Translations under genes and position numbers: made by a program
Notes under the pieces: generated by a model
What the model was told of the DNA's origin: nothing
Seen by the model: the letters and a program-made list of their open reading frames with translations, nothing else
Database searches by the model: none
Shown here: one piece after another, positions 52,759 through 61,093 of the stretch
How the letters are laid out: every line of letters begins with the position of its first letter
Position numbering within the stretch: position 1 is the stretch's first letter
NCBI GenBank assembly: GCA_039908525.1
Contig: JAMOAY010000006.1
Span: 62,001 to 126,000, forward strand
DNA length: 64,000 nt
From: Magnetaquicoccus sp039908525
GTDB taxonomy: Bacteria > Pseudomonadota > Magnetococcia > Magnetococcales > Magnetaquicoccaceae
Reading direction: 5' to 3'

Positions 52759-54102
52759 ATGGCACCCAATCGCAAACCGCTGATTGTTTCGGTCGTCGGC
52801 CACCTTCTGTTGCTGGCCATGGCGTTTCTTATGCCCTTCTCTCCGCCAGAGAAGGAGCCGACGCCGCCCGTGATGGTCAGTCTGGTACAGTTGCCGCCGA
52901 CTGACAAGGCCAAGCCCAGCGCCCTCCCGAAACCTGAGGAGGAGACTGTCGCGGAAACTGCGGAGCCTGCAGAGACGACTCCGATTGTGGAGCCTGTCAA
53001 GGTTCTTCCGCCCATGGCGCCCCTCAAGCCGGCCTTGCCTCCCCCGCCGCCCGTCACGGAACCGATCAAACTGCCCCCTCCTCCCCCGGAGAAAGCAGTG
53101 ATGGAGCCCAAGCCAGAACCTGAGCCAAAACCTGTACCCAAGCCGGAGCCCAAACCGGAGCCCAAACCCGCGCCCAAACCGGAACCCAAGCCGGAACCCA
53201 AGCCGGAACCCAAGCCCGCACCCAAACCGGAACCCAAACCGGAACCCAAGCCCGCGCCCAAGCCGGAACCGAAACCGGAACCCAAGCCCGCGCCCAAGCC
53301 GGAACCCAAGCCGGAGCCCAAGCCCGCGCCTAAACCAGAGCCCAAGCCGGAACCCAAACCGGAGCCCAAGCCCGCGCCCAAACCGGAGCCCAAACCAGAG
53401 CCCAAGCCCGCGCCCAAGCCGGAACCCAAGCCGGAGCCCAAGCCAGAACCGAAACCTGCGCCCAAATCGGAACCCAAAGCGGAGCCCAAGCCCGCGCCCA
53501 AACCGGAGGCCAAGCCCACGCCCAAGCCAGAACAGAAGGCGGAGCCCAAGGTCGTAAAAAAGGAGGAACCGACCAAGAAGGAGAAGGGCTCGGAGGCGCA
53601 AAAGCCGACCGAGGACAAAAAAAGCAGGAGCGAGCCCACAAAGCCTGTAGAACCGGTCAGGAAACAGTCTGAAGAACCGGATTTCTCTTCGATCACGGCA
53701 GCCATTGCCAAAACCCAACCCGCACCGCGGGCTCCGCAACCGCCTGCGGCGCGACCGACTCCGGCCGTCCCGGCTCCGGCCCAACCGGCTGCGGCCAGCC
53801 AAGAGCCACGGGCATCCAGCTTGACGGTCTCGCTCTGGCAACGCAAAATCCACAGCAAGATTTATGAAAGCTGGAACAAACCCAGCGGGTTACCCAATGA
53901 AAACAGCCTGGTGGTAACCGTGGTGGTGGCTGTGGGACCCGATGGCACCTTGATGAACCCCCGCATTATGCGAACCTCCGGCAATGCCGTGTTTGATCGT
54001 TCGGTGGTTGGAGCCGTTCTGAAAACTTCCATGGTGGAACAACCGCCAGCCGGTTGTCCCGAGTGCCGCGAGCTGGAAATCAATTTCCGACCGCAGCGAT
54101 GA
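52759..54102 (+). CDS. tolA: TolA with TonB-like Pro-rich spacer
   Basis: A 447-residue envelope-spanning link. One transmembrane helix (about 7-27), then Pro-rich sequence. Residues about 118-260 are dominated by repeats of Lys-Pro-Glu-Pro and Lys-Pro-Ala-Pro encoded by a 12-base unit (roughly 53107-53540). The globular C-terminal domain (about 355-445) has LWQRKIHSKIYESWNKPSGLP and a GTLMNPRIMRTSGN strand set, with a Cys pair in GCPECRE. E. coli TolA has a Lys/Glu/Ala helix as spacer; here it is a stiff polyproline type as in TonB. The position after tolQR decides for TolA over TonB. Overlaps glcF by four bases. Confidence 0.88.
   Translation: MAPNRKPLIVSVVGHLLLLAMAFLMPFSPPEKEPTPPVMVSLVQLPPTDKAKPSALPKPEEETVAETAEPAETTPIVEPVKVLPPMAPLKPALPPPPPVTEPIKLPPPPPEKAVMEPKPEPEPKPVPKPEPKPEPKPAPKPEPKPEPKPEPKPAPKPEPKPEPKPAPKPEPKPEPKPAPKPEPKPEPKPAPKPEPKPEPKPEPKPAPKPEPKPEPKPAPKPEPKPEPKPEPKPAPKSEPKAEPKPAPKPEAKPTPKPEQKAEPKVVKKEEPTKKEKGSEAQKPTEDKKSRSEPTKPVEPVRKQSEEPDFSSITAAIAKTQPAPRAPQPPAARPTPAVPAPAQPAAASQEPRASSLTVSLWQRKIHSKIYESWNKPSGLPNENSLVVTVVVAVGPDGTLMNPRIMRTSGNAVFDRSVVGAVLKTSMVEQPPAGCPECRELEINFRPQR
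53107..53540 (+). repeat. tolA: 12-base tandem repeats inside tolA
   Basis: About thirty tandem variants of the 12-base unit CCCAAGCCGGAA and related units, all in frame, encoding Lys-Pro-Glu-Pro or Lys-Pro-Ala-Pro. Higher-order blocks (units of three to four repeats with one Ala form) also recur. Repeat-number change would alter spacer length without breaking the frame. Confidence 0.8.
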
Positions 54103-55415
54103 CCCATGCTCCCGCCATGAACAAGGGAACTGGTCCTCTCGCCAATGCCGAACTGTGCACGCAGTGTGGTTACTGTCTGCCGGTGTGCCCCACCTATCGG
54201 GTGGAAAACAACGAAATGCATTCGCCCCGCGGTCGGGTTTCCATTGTCCTGGCGCTGCAAGCCGGCACGGTAACCCCCGAAGAGGCGGCAACGGCCCTGG
54301 ACCACTGTCTGCTGTGCAGGGCCTGTCATAATGCCTGCCCGGCCGGAGTACGACCGGCCAAACTGGCCATGCTGGTACGCAGGATGGCCCCTCCCCGACC
54401 CAGCCCGATGGGACAACTCCTGCACCGTATCACCAACAGTGCACCCTGGACGGCGCGTTTCAGTACCCTGCTGGGCTTGTACCAACACTCCGGGGCGCAG
54501 GCTGCGGTGCGGCGTCTGGGACTGCTGCGACCTCTGCCGGCCCTGGCCCGTCTGGAAGCATTGCTGCCCCGTTACCGACCCGGCGCATCCATCCCCCCGT
54601 TTCCATCGCGCCACACCGCCATACCGGGAGTGCTGCGGGTTGGCTTGCTGAGTGGCTGCATGGGTCGTCTTTTCATGCCGGGCATTGCGCCCTCCTCCGG
54701 CCAATTGTTGGCGCACGGGGGGAGAGAGGTGGTCCCGCTGGAGGGGTTTGGCTGCTGTGGCGCCCCGTTCCGGGAGGGAGGGGACAAAAAGGCTTTTCTG
54801 CGGCAGGCCCGGCGCACCCTGGATGCCTTCCTGGCCAGTGGGCCTCTGCAAGCCGTGGTGTGTGACAGCAGCGTCTGTGCGGTGACGATAAAAGGTTATG
54901 GACATGCCCTGGCCGACGATGCGACCTATGCAACCCCGGCCCGGAACTTCTCCGCGCAGGTACATACCCTCAGCCAGTTTCTGGCCAAAAACCCTGCCTG
55001 TGAGGCAGAAACAACCATCGATCCCGGTTTCGGCAGCCTCGCCTATATTGACCATTGCCAAACACGGTTTGGTTTGGGTATCATAAATGAACCCAGGTTT
55101 CTCTTGGCCTCCCTGCCCGTTGTCTGCCACGAGTTGTGGCAGGGCACTTCCTCTGCAGCAGAGGGGTGTTGTGGCGCCGGCGGAGATTATCAGCTGCGCC
55201 ATCCTGAGCGCAGTCAAGAGATCAGGGCCGCCCAATTGGCAGCCCTTTGCGCCACGGGAGTCGATACGGTCGTCGGTGAAAATCCCGGCTGCTTGATGAA
55301 TATCGCGGCAGGGCTGGAACATATGGGCTCCGCCGTCCAGGTACGCCACTTGGCGGAGGTGTTGTGGGCTGCCCATTCTCTGCAACAACCAACCATTCAC
55401 AAGGTGCACTCATGA
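54099..55415 (+). CDS. glcF: Glycolate oxidase iron-sulfur subunit, GlcF-like
   Basis: A 438-residue protein. Two ferredoxin-type [4Fe-4S] motifs are near the N terminus: CTQCGYCLPVCPTYR and CLLCRACHNACPAG. Two CCG domains follow, with GCCGAPFR (GLAAV region LEGFGCCGAPFREGG) and GCCGAGGDYQL. It accepts electrons from GlcD-type flavoproteins. The flavin subunit candidate is at 34423. It occupies the place after tolA where tolB would be expected. Overlaps tolA and the Tim44 gene by four bases. Confidence 0.9.
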   Translation: MTHAPAMNKGTGPLANAELCTQCGYCLPVCPTYRVENNEMHSPRGRVSIVLALQAGTVTPEEAATALDHCLLCRACHNACPAGVRPAKLAMLVRRMAPPRPSPMGQLLHRITNSAPWTARFSTLLGLYQHSGAQAAVRRLGLLRPLPALARLEALLPRYRPGASIPPFPSRHTAIPGVLRVGLLSGCMGRLFMPGIAPSSGQLLAHGGREVVPLEGFGCCGAPFREGGDKKAFLRQARRTLDAFLASGPLQAVVCDSSVCAVTIKGYGHALADDATYATPARNFSAQVHTLSQFLAKNPACEAETTIDPGFGSLAYIDHCQTRFGLGIINEPRFLLASLPVVCHELWQGTSSAAEGCCGAGGDYQLRHPERSQEIRAAQLAALCATGVDTVVGENPGCLMNIAAGLEHMGSAVQVRHLAEVLWAAHSLQQPTIHKVHS

Positions 55416-56536
55416 ACAGGACAGCTTTTTTTGCCCTCATCGCCACTTGTCTGACGGTCGGCCTGGCCACCGTGACCCTCTGGCCGGAGGATGCCGATGC
55501 GGCCCGCGCCGGGAGCGGCAGCTCCGTGGGCAGCCGCGGATCCCGGAGTTTCTCCACCCCCCGGCAGGCAACCCCGGCTCCGACCAGCACCGCCCCCATG
55601 CGCCAAAGCACCCCTGCCGCTGCGGCACCGGCCACAGCCGCCGCGCCCCGCCCGGCACCGGCCATGCCTGCTCCCTCCATGCCCGCCCCCGTCTCCTCCG
55701 GTATGAGTTCGGGCCTGATGGGTGGACTGGGCGGTTTGGCCTTGGGTGGCCTGCTGGGCGCCACCTTGTTCGGTGGCAGCAACGGCACCACAACAGGTGG
55801 TAGCGGTACGGAGGCTGTGACAGGCGCCGCCCATACCGCCGGGGCCACCGGCGGCGTAGGGGGTAGCGGGATTGGCCTTCTGGAAATCCTGCTGATTGGT
55901 GCCGTGATCTGGTTTGCCGTGCGTTGGTTCAGGCAGCAAAAAGAGAAGGCCATCGCACCCGTGGGCTCGTATGGCAACATTGCCCGGGAAGGTATGGCAG
56001 AATCCTTTCTCGGCAAGCCGGCCATGCATATGCCCAATACCATCTCCACAGGTCCGACGGACGATCTGGCCCAGGGATTGGCCAACATTGCCAGCATGGA
56101 CCCCCATTTTGACGAAGGCCGCTTCCTGGAAGGGGCAAAAATGGCCTTCCAGCATATCCAGGGCGCCTGGGCCGACTGGAGCGTCGAGCGGTTGCGTCCT
56201 CTGCTCACCGAACGCATGTGGCGTTTGATCGAGGCCCAGGCCATCAGCCGCAAGGCGGAGGGAAAACGGGATATCATTGAGAAAATTCGCTTTACCCAGG
56301 CGGAGATCACCGAAGCCTGGCAGGAGGCGGGCGAGGACTGGCTGACCGTCCATTTCCTGGTGGAGATGGTGGATTATACCACCGATTTCCAGGGCAATCT
56401 CCTGGAAGGCAACCCCAACGTCAGCACCACGGTGGAGGAGTATTGGACCTTCTGCCGTCCTGTGGGCAGTCGGGAACCCGGCTGGTTCCTGTCGGCCATT
56501 CAGCAACCCGGAGAGGTGGCAAGAAGTGCGGCTTGA
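55412..56536 (+). CDS. Tim44-like domain protein
   Basis: A 374-residue protein with an N-terminal hydrophobic signal or anchor (residues about 4-24), an Ala/Pro/Ser-rich low-complexity part (30-90), a Gly-rich hydrophobic stretch (95-120), a clear transmembrane helix (about 150-170, LLEILLIGAVIWFAVRW) and a C-terminal Tim44-like domain (about 225-370). The last has FLEGAKMAFQHIQGAWADWS, LRPLLTERMWRLIE and the VEEYWTFCRP stretch. Bacterial Tim44-domain proteins are membrane-associated with unclear roles. Overlaps mltA by 11 bases. Confidence 0.85.
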   Translation: MNRTAFFALIATCLTVGLATVTLWPEDADAARAGSGSSVGSRGSRSFSTPRQATPAPTSTAPMRQSTPAAAAPATAAAPRPAPAMPAPSMPAPVSSGMSSGLMGGLGGLALGGLLGATLFGGSNGTTTGGSGTEAVTGAAHTAGATGGVGGSGIGLLEILLIGAVIWFAVRWFRQQKEKAIAPVGSYGNIAREGMAESFLGKPAMHMPNTISTGPTDDLAQGLANIASMDPHFDEGRFLEGAKMAFQHIQGAWADWSVERLRPLLTERMWRLIEAQAISRKAEGKRDIIEKIRFTQAEITEAWQEAGEDWLTVHFLVEMVDYTTDFQGNLLEGNPNVSTTVEEYWTFCRPVGSREPGWFLSAIQQPGEVARSAA

Positions 56537-57884
56537 TCGTTTGCGGCGCTTCGTGGCCGGGGGCATCTCCCCGGTGGGGCTGTGGAGAGGGGTTCTCCAT
56601 AGCCCCACCGGGCAGCGCGACACCCATCAGCCCCCCGCATACATCAACCGTCATTTTGCCCCGCTGTTGGTTGCCCTTTTGCTTCTGTCCGGTTGCCAGG
56701 GTGTGCCCTGGCAAGGGGCGGTTGTCGACAAATCCCGCCACCGGGTCGGAGAGGCCACGGCGACGACCAGCCTGGAGGCGGTCTCCTGGTCGGAAATCCC
56801 TCCGGGCTTGGTGCAGGATCGGACGACGCTGCCCTGGGCAGAGGCTCTGGAGCAGAGCGCCCACTACTATCGCCGACTCCCCCCGCAACAAACATTTCAG
56901 TTCGGCCCCGCCAAGGTCACCGCCGTGGCCATGGCCAGGGCCTGTACCGAGCTGGCGGATGTGGCCCGCACGGGAGATGTGGATCGGTTGCAGAGCCTCC
57001 TGCAACAGCGATTCCGTCTGTACCGGGCGGTTGGCAACAACGAAGGTGATGTGATGGTAACGGCCTACTACGAACCGCTCCTGCACGGTTCGTTGCGGCG
57101 TTCCAACCGGTATTACTATCCCATTTATCGCCGTCCCCCGGATCTGCTGGAATCGGGCGCCAGCGGCCAACGCACCGTCCGCCGCAAAGAAAAAGGCAGG
57201 CTGGTGCCTTACTACGATCGCCAGCAGATCGATGGCACGTTTTTCTCTCCTGAGCTGCTGGGCAAACTGGCCAACCGCGGTCTGGAGTTGGTCTGGGTGG
57301 ACAGCGCCATCGACGCCTTTTTTCTGCATATACAAGGTTCCGGTCGGGTCTTGCTGGAGAATGGTCAGATCCTGCGTCTCGGCTATGACAGCAACAACGG
57401 TCGTTCCTATGTGGCCATTGGCAAGATACTGATCGATGAGGGCAAGATTGCCAGGGAAGAGATGACCATGCCGCGCCTGCGCCAATGGCTGTTGGACAAT
57501 CCATCTGAAAACCAGCGGTTGTTCTTTGCCAATCCCTCCTATGTGTTTTTCCGCGAGCTGCACGGCGACCCGGTAGGCAACATCAGCGTGCCTCTGACCC
57601 CTCAACGGTCGATTGCCACCGATCACCGCCTGTTTCCCAAGGGTGCACCGGCCATCCTGGTGACCACAGTGCCCTTGTTGGCCGAAGATGGCAAACAGGT
57701 AACGGGTTGGCAACCCGATGCGCGGTGGGTGGTCAATCAGGACACGGGTGGGGCCATTCGAGGTGCGGGACGGGTGGATCTGTTTGTGGGTTTCGGAGAA
57801 AACATCGAGTACCAGGCGGGCGTGATGAAGCAACCCAACTCCCAACTCTATTTTATCGCGCCGCTGTATGGCCTGCGTGAGTAA
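56526..57884 (+). CDS. mltA: Membrane-bound lytic murein transglycosylase A
   Basis: Cleaves peptidoglycan glycan strands to anhydro-muropeptides, the substrates recycled by AmpD and Mpl. Lipobox LLLLSGCQG at about residue 57, preceded by an unusually long N-terminal part. The MltA domain shows VTAYYEPLLHGS, VWVDSAIDAFFLHIQGSGR and the C-terminal DTGGAIRGAGRVDLFVG with the catalytic Asp. 452 residues from the GTG start. The first 28 codons include an 18-bp palindrome, so the true start might lie further in, though no in-frame ATG is available before the lipobox. Confidence 0.9.
   Translation: MRLDRLRRFVAGGISPVGLWRGVLHSPTGQRDTHQPPAYINRHFAPLLVALLLLSGCQGVPWQGAVVDKSRHRVGEATATTSLEAVSWSEIPPGLVQDRTTLPWAEALEQSAHYYRRLPPQQTFQFGPAKVTAVAMARACTELADVARTGDVDRLQSLLQQRFRLYRAVGNNEGDVMVTAYYEPLLHGSLRRSNRYYYPIYRRPPDLLESGASGQRTVRRKEKGRLVPYYDRQQIDGTFFSPELLGKLANRGLELVWVDSAIDAFFLHIQGSGRVLLENGQILRLGYDSNNGRSYVAIGKILIDEGKIAREEMTMPRLRQWLLDNPSENQRLFFANPSYVFFRELHGDPVGNISVPLTPQRSIATDHRLFPKGAPAILVTTVPLLAEDGKQVTGWQPDARWVVNQDTGGAIRGAGRVDLFVGFGENIEYQAGVMKQPNSQLYFIAPLYGLRE
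56571..56611. repeat. 18-bp palindrome inside the start of mltA
   Basis: CCGGTGGGGCTGTGGAGA is followed after five bases by its reverse complement with one change that still allows a G-U pair. Such a stem resembles the intergenic GC palindromes of this window, but it lies in predicted coding sequence between the Tim44 and mltA domains. Confidence 0.6.
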
Positions 57885-57911
57885 GGTGCCCGCTCGACCC
57901 AAGGAACGCCC

Positions 57912-58406
57912 ATGAATCATCTGCCCATCTCTTCACACCCCGCCCGCAGCGACCGCCTGCCGTGGCTGGTCGGCTTGGCCACCCTGTTGTCCATCGGAAT
58001 GGGCTGGTCGTTCATGCAGGCGTCTGAGAAACCGGTGCCCATCACCGTCTTCAAATCCCCCTCCTGCGAATGCTGTACCGCCTGGATTCAGCATTTGACC
58101 CGTCACGGTTTTGCCGTCACGGTGGAAAACCGTGAGGATATGATGGCGGTCAAGCGCACCCTGGGCGTGCCGGATGGCATGGCATCCTGCCACACAGGAG
58201 TTGTGGATGGCTATGTGGTTGAAGGTCATTTGCCGGCCGGGGATATTCACCGTCTGCTGCGGGAACGCCCCTCCGTCTTGGGCATCGGGGTTCCCGGCAT
58301 GCCCATCGGCTCCCCCGGCATGGAGCTCCCGGGTGCCAAACCGGAGCCCTATGTCGTGTTTGCGTTCGGTCAGGATGGTCGCAGCCAGCCGTTTGCCAAC
58401 CATTGA
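57912..58406 (+). CDS. DUF411 family metal-binding protein
   Basis: A 164-residue protein with an N-terminal hydrophobic helix (about 18-36) as signal or anchor. The DUF411 hallmarks are KSPSCECCTAWIQHL with three cysteines, MASCHTG and VVDGYVVEGHLPAGDI. Family members are found with copper-resistance genes and probably bind copper in the periplasm. No copper exporter adjoins; the next gene is a sensor kinase sharing one base with its stop. Confidence 0.88.
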   Translation: MNHLPISSHPARSDRLPWLVGLATLLSIGMGWSFMQASEKPVPITVFKSPSCECCTAWIQHLTRHGFAVTVENREDMMAVKRTLGVPDGMASCHTGVVDGYVVEGHLPAGDIHRLLRERPSVLGIGVPGMPIGSPGMELPGAKPEPYVVFAFGQDGRSQPFANH

Positions 58407-60367
58407 TGTCACAATCCAACGAGTTTTGTGTGCACATGGATCCACCCCTGAATGTATACATCGTCGACGACAACCCCGTGGAACGGGCCCTGCTGACCGG
58501 CCTGTTGAGGAAGGTGCGTCACTGGCAGGTCTCCTGCGTACAGTGTGCCACCGGCGACGAGGCACTGGCCCAGTTGGCAACCGGTAACCCCCAAGTGGTC
58601 TTTGTGGATTACCGGCTGGGAGGGGAGACCGGCACGGCGCTGATCCATCGCCTGCGAAACGCCGGTTGTGATGCCGGTTTCGTCCTCTTCACCGGCACCC
58701 ATGGCGAAGAGGCGATCCTGGAGGCCCTGCGGGCCGGGGCGGACGACTATCTCCATAAAGCCGATCTCAATCTGGCCACGGTCAGTCGGACCCTGCATCA
58801 CACGCTGGAAAGGCGAACCACGGCCGTGGCCTTGACGAAGGCCATGAATGCCCTGCGCCAGGCCAGGGATGAACTGGATGATCGGGTCAGGGCCCGTACG
58901 GCCCAACTGCAGGAAACACAAGAAAAACTGGATATCATCACCTCGGCGGCCCACGATCCCATCGTTTTACTGAACCAGGAAGATCGGATCATCTTCTGGA
59001 ATCCGGCCGCAGCCGGCACCTTTGGCTACCCGGTCGAGGAGATCCTGGGCCAGGAGTTTTTTACACTCCTCCCCCCTTCCGAATTTACCCAGCATCTGGT
59101 CGCCACCTTCCATGAGTTCCGCCAGACGGGCCGGGACACCATGGCGGGACACGTGCGCGAGTTCACGGCCCGGCGCAAAAATGGTGAGACCTTTCCGGTC
59201 TCCGCCTCCATCTCCTCCATCCAGCGGCCAGAAGGGTGGCATACGGTGGTAATTCCCAGGGATATCACCCAACGACACCGGGTGGAGACCGCCTTGCGAC
59301 GTGCCAAAGAGGAGGCCGAGCAGGCCACCCGGCTCAAGGATCAGTTTGTCTCCCTGGTGGCCCATGATCTGCGGGGTCCATTCACCACCATCCTGGGATT
59401 CCTGGAACTGCTGGACAACGACAAGAAGGATCCCCTCAACAAAAAGCAGAAGGGATTTGTGCGCTGGATGTTGGACAGCAGCCACAAACTGCTGCAGATG
59501 ATCGATGAAATTCTGAATATCAGTCGTCTCAAAACCGGCAAGATCCTCCCCAAAGCCAGATTCATCAACGCCCATTTTCTCGGCGAGACACTGATCGGTC
59601 ACATCGCCCCTGCCGCAGCGCAAAAGGGTATCCGTCTGGAAAATGCCATCGCCAATCCCTATCGATTGTATGCGGACCCGGATTTGCTGGGGGAGGTGCT
59701 GCGCAATCTGTTGAGCAATGCGGTCAAATTTTGCCGTCCGGGGGGCCAGATCCGCATCCTGTCGCTGGAGGATGCCCCGACCACCCTGGCCGTTCGCGAC
59801 GACGGAGTGGGCATCAGCAAAAAACGCCTGACGAAGATTTTCTGTCTGGAAGAGAAAAGTTCAACCGTGGGAACCGCAGGGGAGCACGGCACCGGGCTGG
59901 GATTGCCGTTCAGTCAGGATCTGATGAAGGCCCAGGGGGGCACCTTGACCGTGGAGTCCAAGGAGGGTGAGGGGAGCACATTTTTCGCCTACCTTCCGGA
60001 GAAAACTCCGTTGGTCATGCTGGCTGACGACGACGAAGAGTTCCGCCAACTGCTGAGGCTCCGTCTGCATTCGGAAAAAACGACCATCGTCGAGGCGGAC
60101 AACGGACAGACCGCCCTGCATTTGGCTGCGGAACGTCCCCTTCATCTGATTATCGCCGATGTGCAGATGCCCGGCATGGGTGGGTTTGAGCTGTTGAAGG
60201 CGTTGCGCAGCAAACCGGAGACCCAGGAAATTCCCATCATTCTGATCACCGGTGACGAGACCATCTCCACGCGGGAAAAAGCTTTTCAACTGGGAGCCAA
60301 CGATTTTATCACCAAACCGTTCGATGCGGCCGACTTCCTGCCGCGTGTGCGCCGTTTTCTGGGATGA
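58406..60367 (+). CDS. Hybrid histidine kinase: REC-PAS-HisKA-HATPase-REC
   Basis: A 653-residue cytoplasmic protein without membrane helices. N-terminal receiver (about 12-130) with the phospho-Asp in VVFVDYRLGG; a short coiled coil; PAS domain (about 175-285); HisKA with the phosphoacceptor His in SLVAHDLRGP (about 315); HATPase (about 410-525) with NLLSNAVKF, DDGVGISKK and GTGLGLPFSQ; C-terminal receiver (about 535-650) with IIADVQMPGMGG. The N-terminal receiver suggests it is switched by another kinase. The start ATG shares one base with the DUF411 stop (TGATG), so the two are co-translated. No output domain or DNA-binding partner is adjacent. Confidence 0.9.
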   Translation: MSQSNEFCVHMDPPLNVYIVDDNPVERALLTGLLRKVRHWQVSCVQCATGDEALAQLATGNPQVVFVDYRLGGETGTALIHRLRNAGCDAGFVLFTGTHGEEAILEALRAGADDYLHKADLNLATVSRTLHHTLERRTTAVALTKAMNALRQARDELDDRVRARTAQLQETQEKLDIITSAAHDPIVLLNQEDRIIFWNPAAAGTFGYPVEEILGQEFFTLLPPSEFTQHLVATFHEFRQTGRDTMAGHVREFTARRKNGETFPVSASISSIQRPEGWHTVVIPRDITQRHRVETALRRAKEEAEQATRLKDQFVSLVAHDLRGPFTTILGFLELLDNDKKDPLNKKQKGFVRWMLDSSHKLLQMIDEILNISRLKTGKILPKARFINAHFLGETLIGHIAPAAAQKGIRLENAIANPYRLYADPDLLGEVLRNLLSNAVKFCRPGGQIRILSLEDAPTTLAVRDDGVGISKKRLTKIFCLEEKSSTVGTAGEHGTGLGLPFSQDLMKAQGGTLTVESKEGEGSTFFAYLPEKTPLVMLADDDEEFRQLLRLRLHSEKTTIVEADNGQTALHLAAERPLHLIIADVQMPGMGGFELLKALRSKPETQEIPIILITGDETISTREKAFQLGANDFITKPFDAADFLPRVRRFLG

Positions 60368-60385
60368 TCCGGGCACAACGGGGCG

Positions 60386-60853
60386 TCAGTGCATCTCCCG
60401 CACGGGCCACAGATCGTTCTGGTCACTCTTGACATCGTTGCCCACATAACCGGTGGTCAGGTAGATCAGCCACGCCAGCGAGGCATCCTCCTCATTGGCC
60501 GTACCGGACCAGTAAAAACCGTGCCGGGGACCGGGGAACAGGCCGCTTTTTCTCCAATCCAGCAGGATGGGCAACTCCTTCCGGGAAGGCAGGCGCCAAC
60601 TCCCTGGGGGCGACCCGTCGGACAACCCGCACATGCCGCTGGCAATTTTGCTCACCTCTGCGGTGGCCTCTTCCCAGTTCTTTTTCTGCAGACAGTTGCC
60701 ATCCAGCAGGCCGATCAATTTGGACTTGTGATCGGAGACCGTGCCGTTGCCATTGTTGACAAGCCGCTCCGCAGCCTGCAGGTGACCGACCAGAAACCAA
60801 AGGCAAACAGCGCCAACCGCGACAAAGAACGGAACCCTGTTACCATTCAACAT
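60386..60853 (-). CDS. DUF1566 domain protein, exported
   Basis: A 155-residue protein with an N-terminal signal sequence (VPFFVAVGAVCLWFLVG). The mature part has NNGNGTVSDHKSKLIGL, then WEEATAEVSKIASGMCG, GSWRLPSRKELPILLD and YWSGTANEEDASLAWLIYL, the pattern of DUF1566 (Lcl C-terminal-like) proteins. Two cysteines could pair. Function unknown. Convergent with the hybrid kinase, with an 18-base gap. Confidence 0.82.
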   Translation of the reverse strand: MLNGNRVPFFVAVGAVCLWFLVGHLQAAERLVNNGNGTVSDHKSKLIGLLDGNCLQKKNWEEATAEVSKIASGMCGLSDGSPPGSWRLPSRKELPILLDWRKSGLFPGPRHGFYWSGTANEEDASLAWLIYLTTGYVGNDVKSDQNDLWPVREMH

Positions 60854-61093
60854 AAAGCTTCACCCTGTCATTCGCTGGTTTGTACCGGTTCTGCCGATTG
60901 GACAACCGACGACTCGTCCGCTTCTGCATCCGCTGCGCGCACTCTACCACACCCTCTGTATCACCAACAAGGCCGACTCTGATTCCCCACCTTGACAGAT
61001 GCGCCAATGAATGGAAAGCTGCTCCTGCTCGCTTTGGGGGGATTCGCCATCCCCGTTCGGCCACCCCGATGGCCTCCCCGGGAACCAGAAAAA

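Noticed and set aside
53107..53540. Regular repeats resembling a CRISPR or minisatellite array
   Set aside because: Units are contiguous 12-mers in one reading frame with no spacers; they encode the TolA spacer.
52362..53858. Long leftward Gly/Leu/Ser-repeat reading frame opposite tolA, superficially like an LG-repeat magnetosome protein
   Set aside because: It is the complement of the tolA 12-base repeats; low complexity forces open frames on both strands. TolA's anchor, terminal domain and operon position decide for the + strand.
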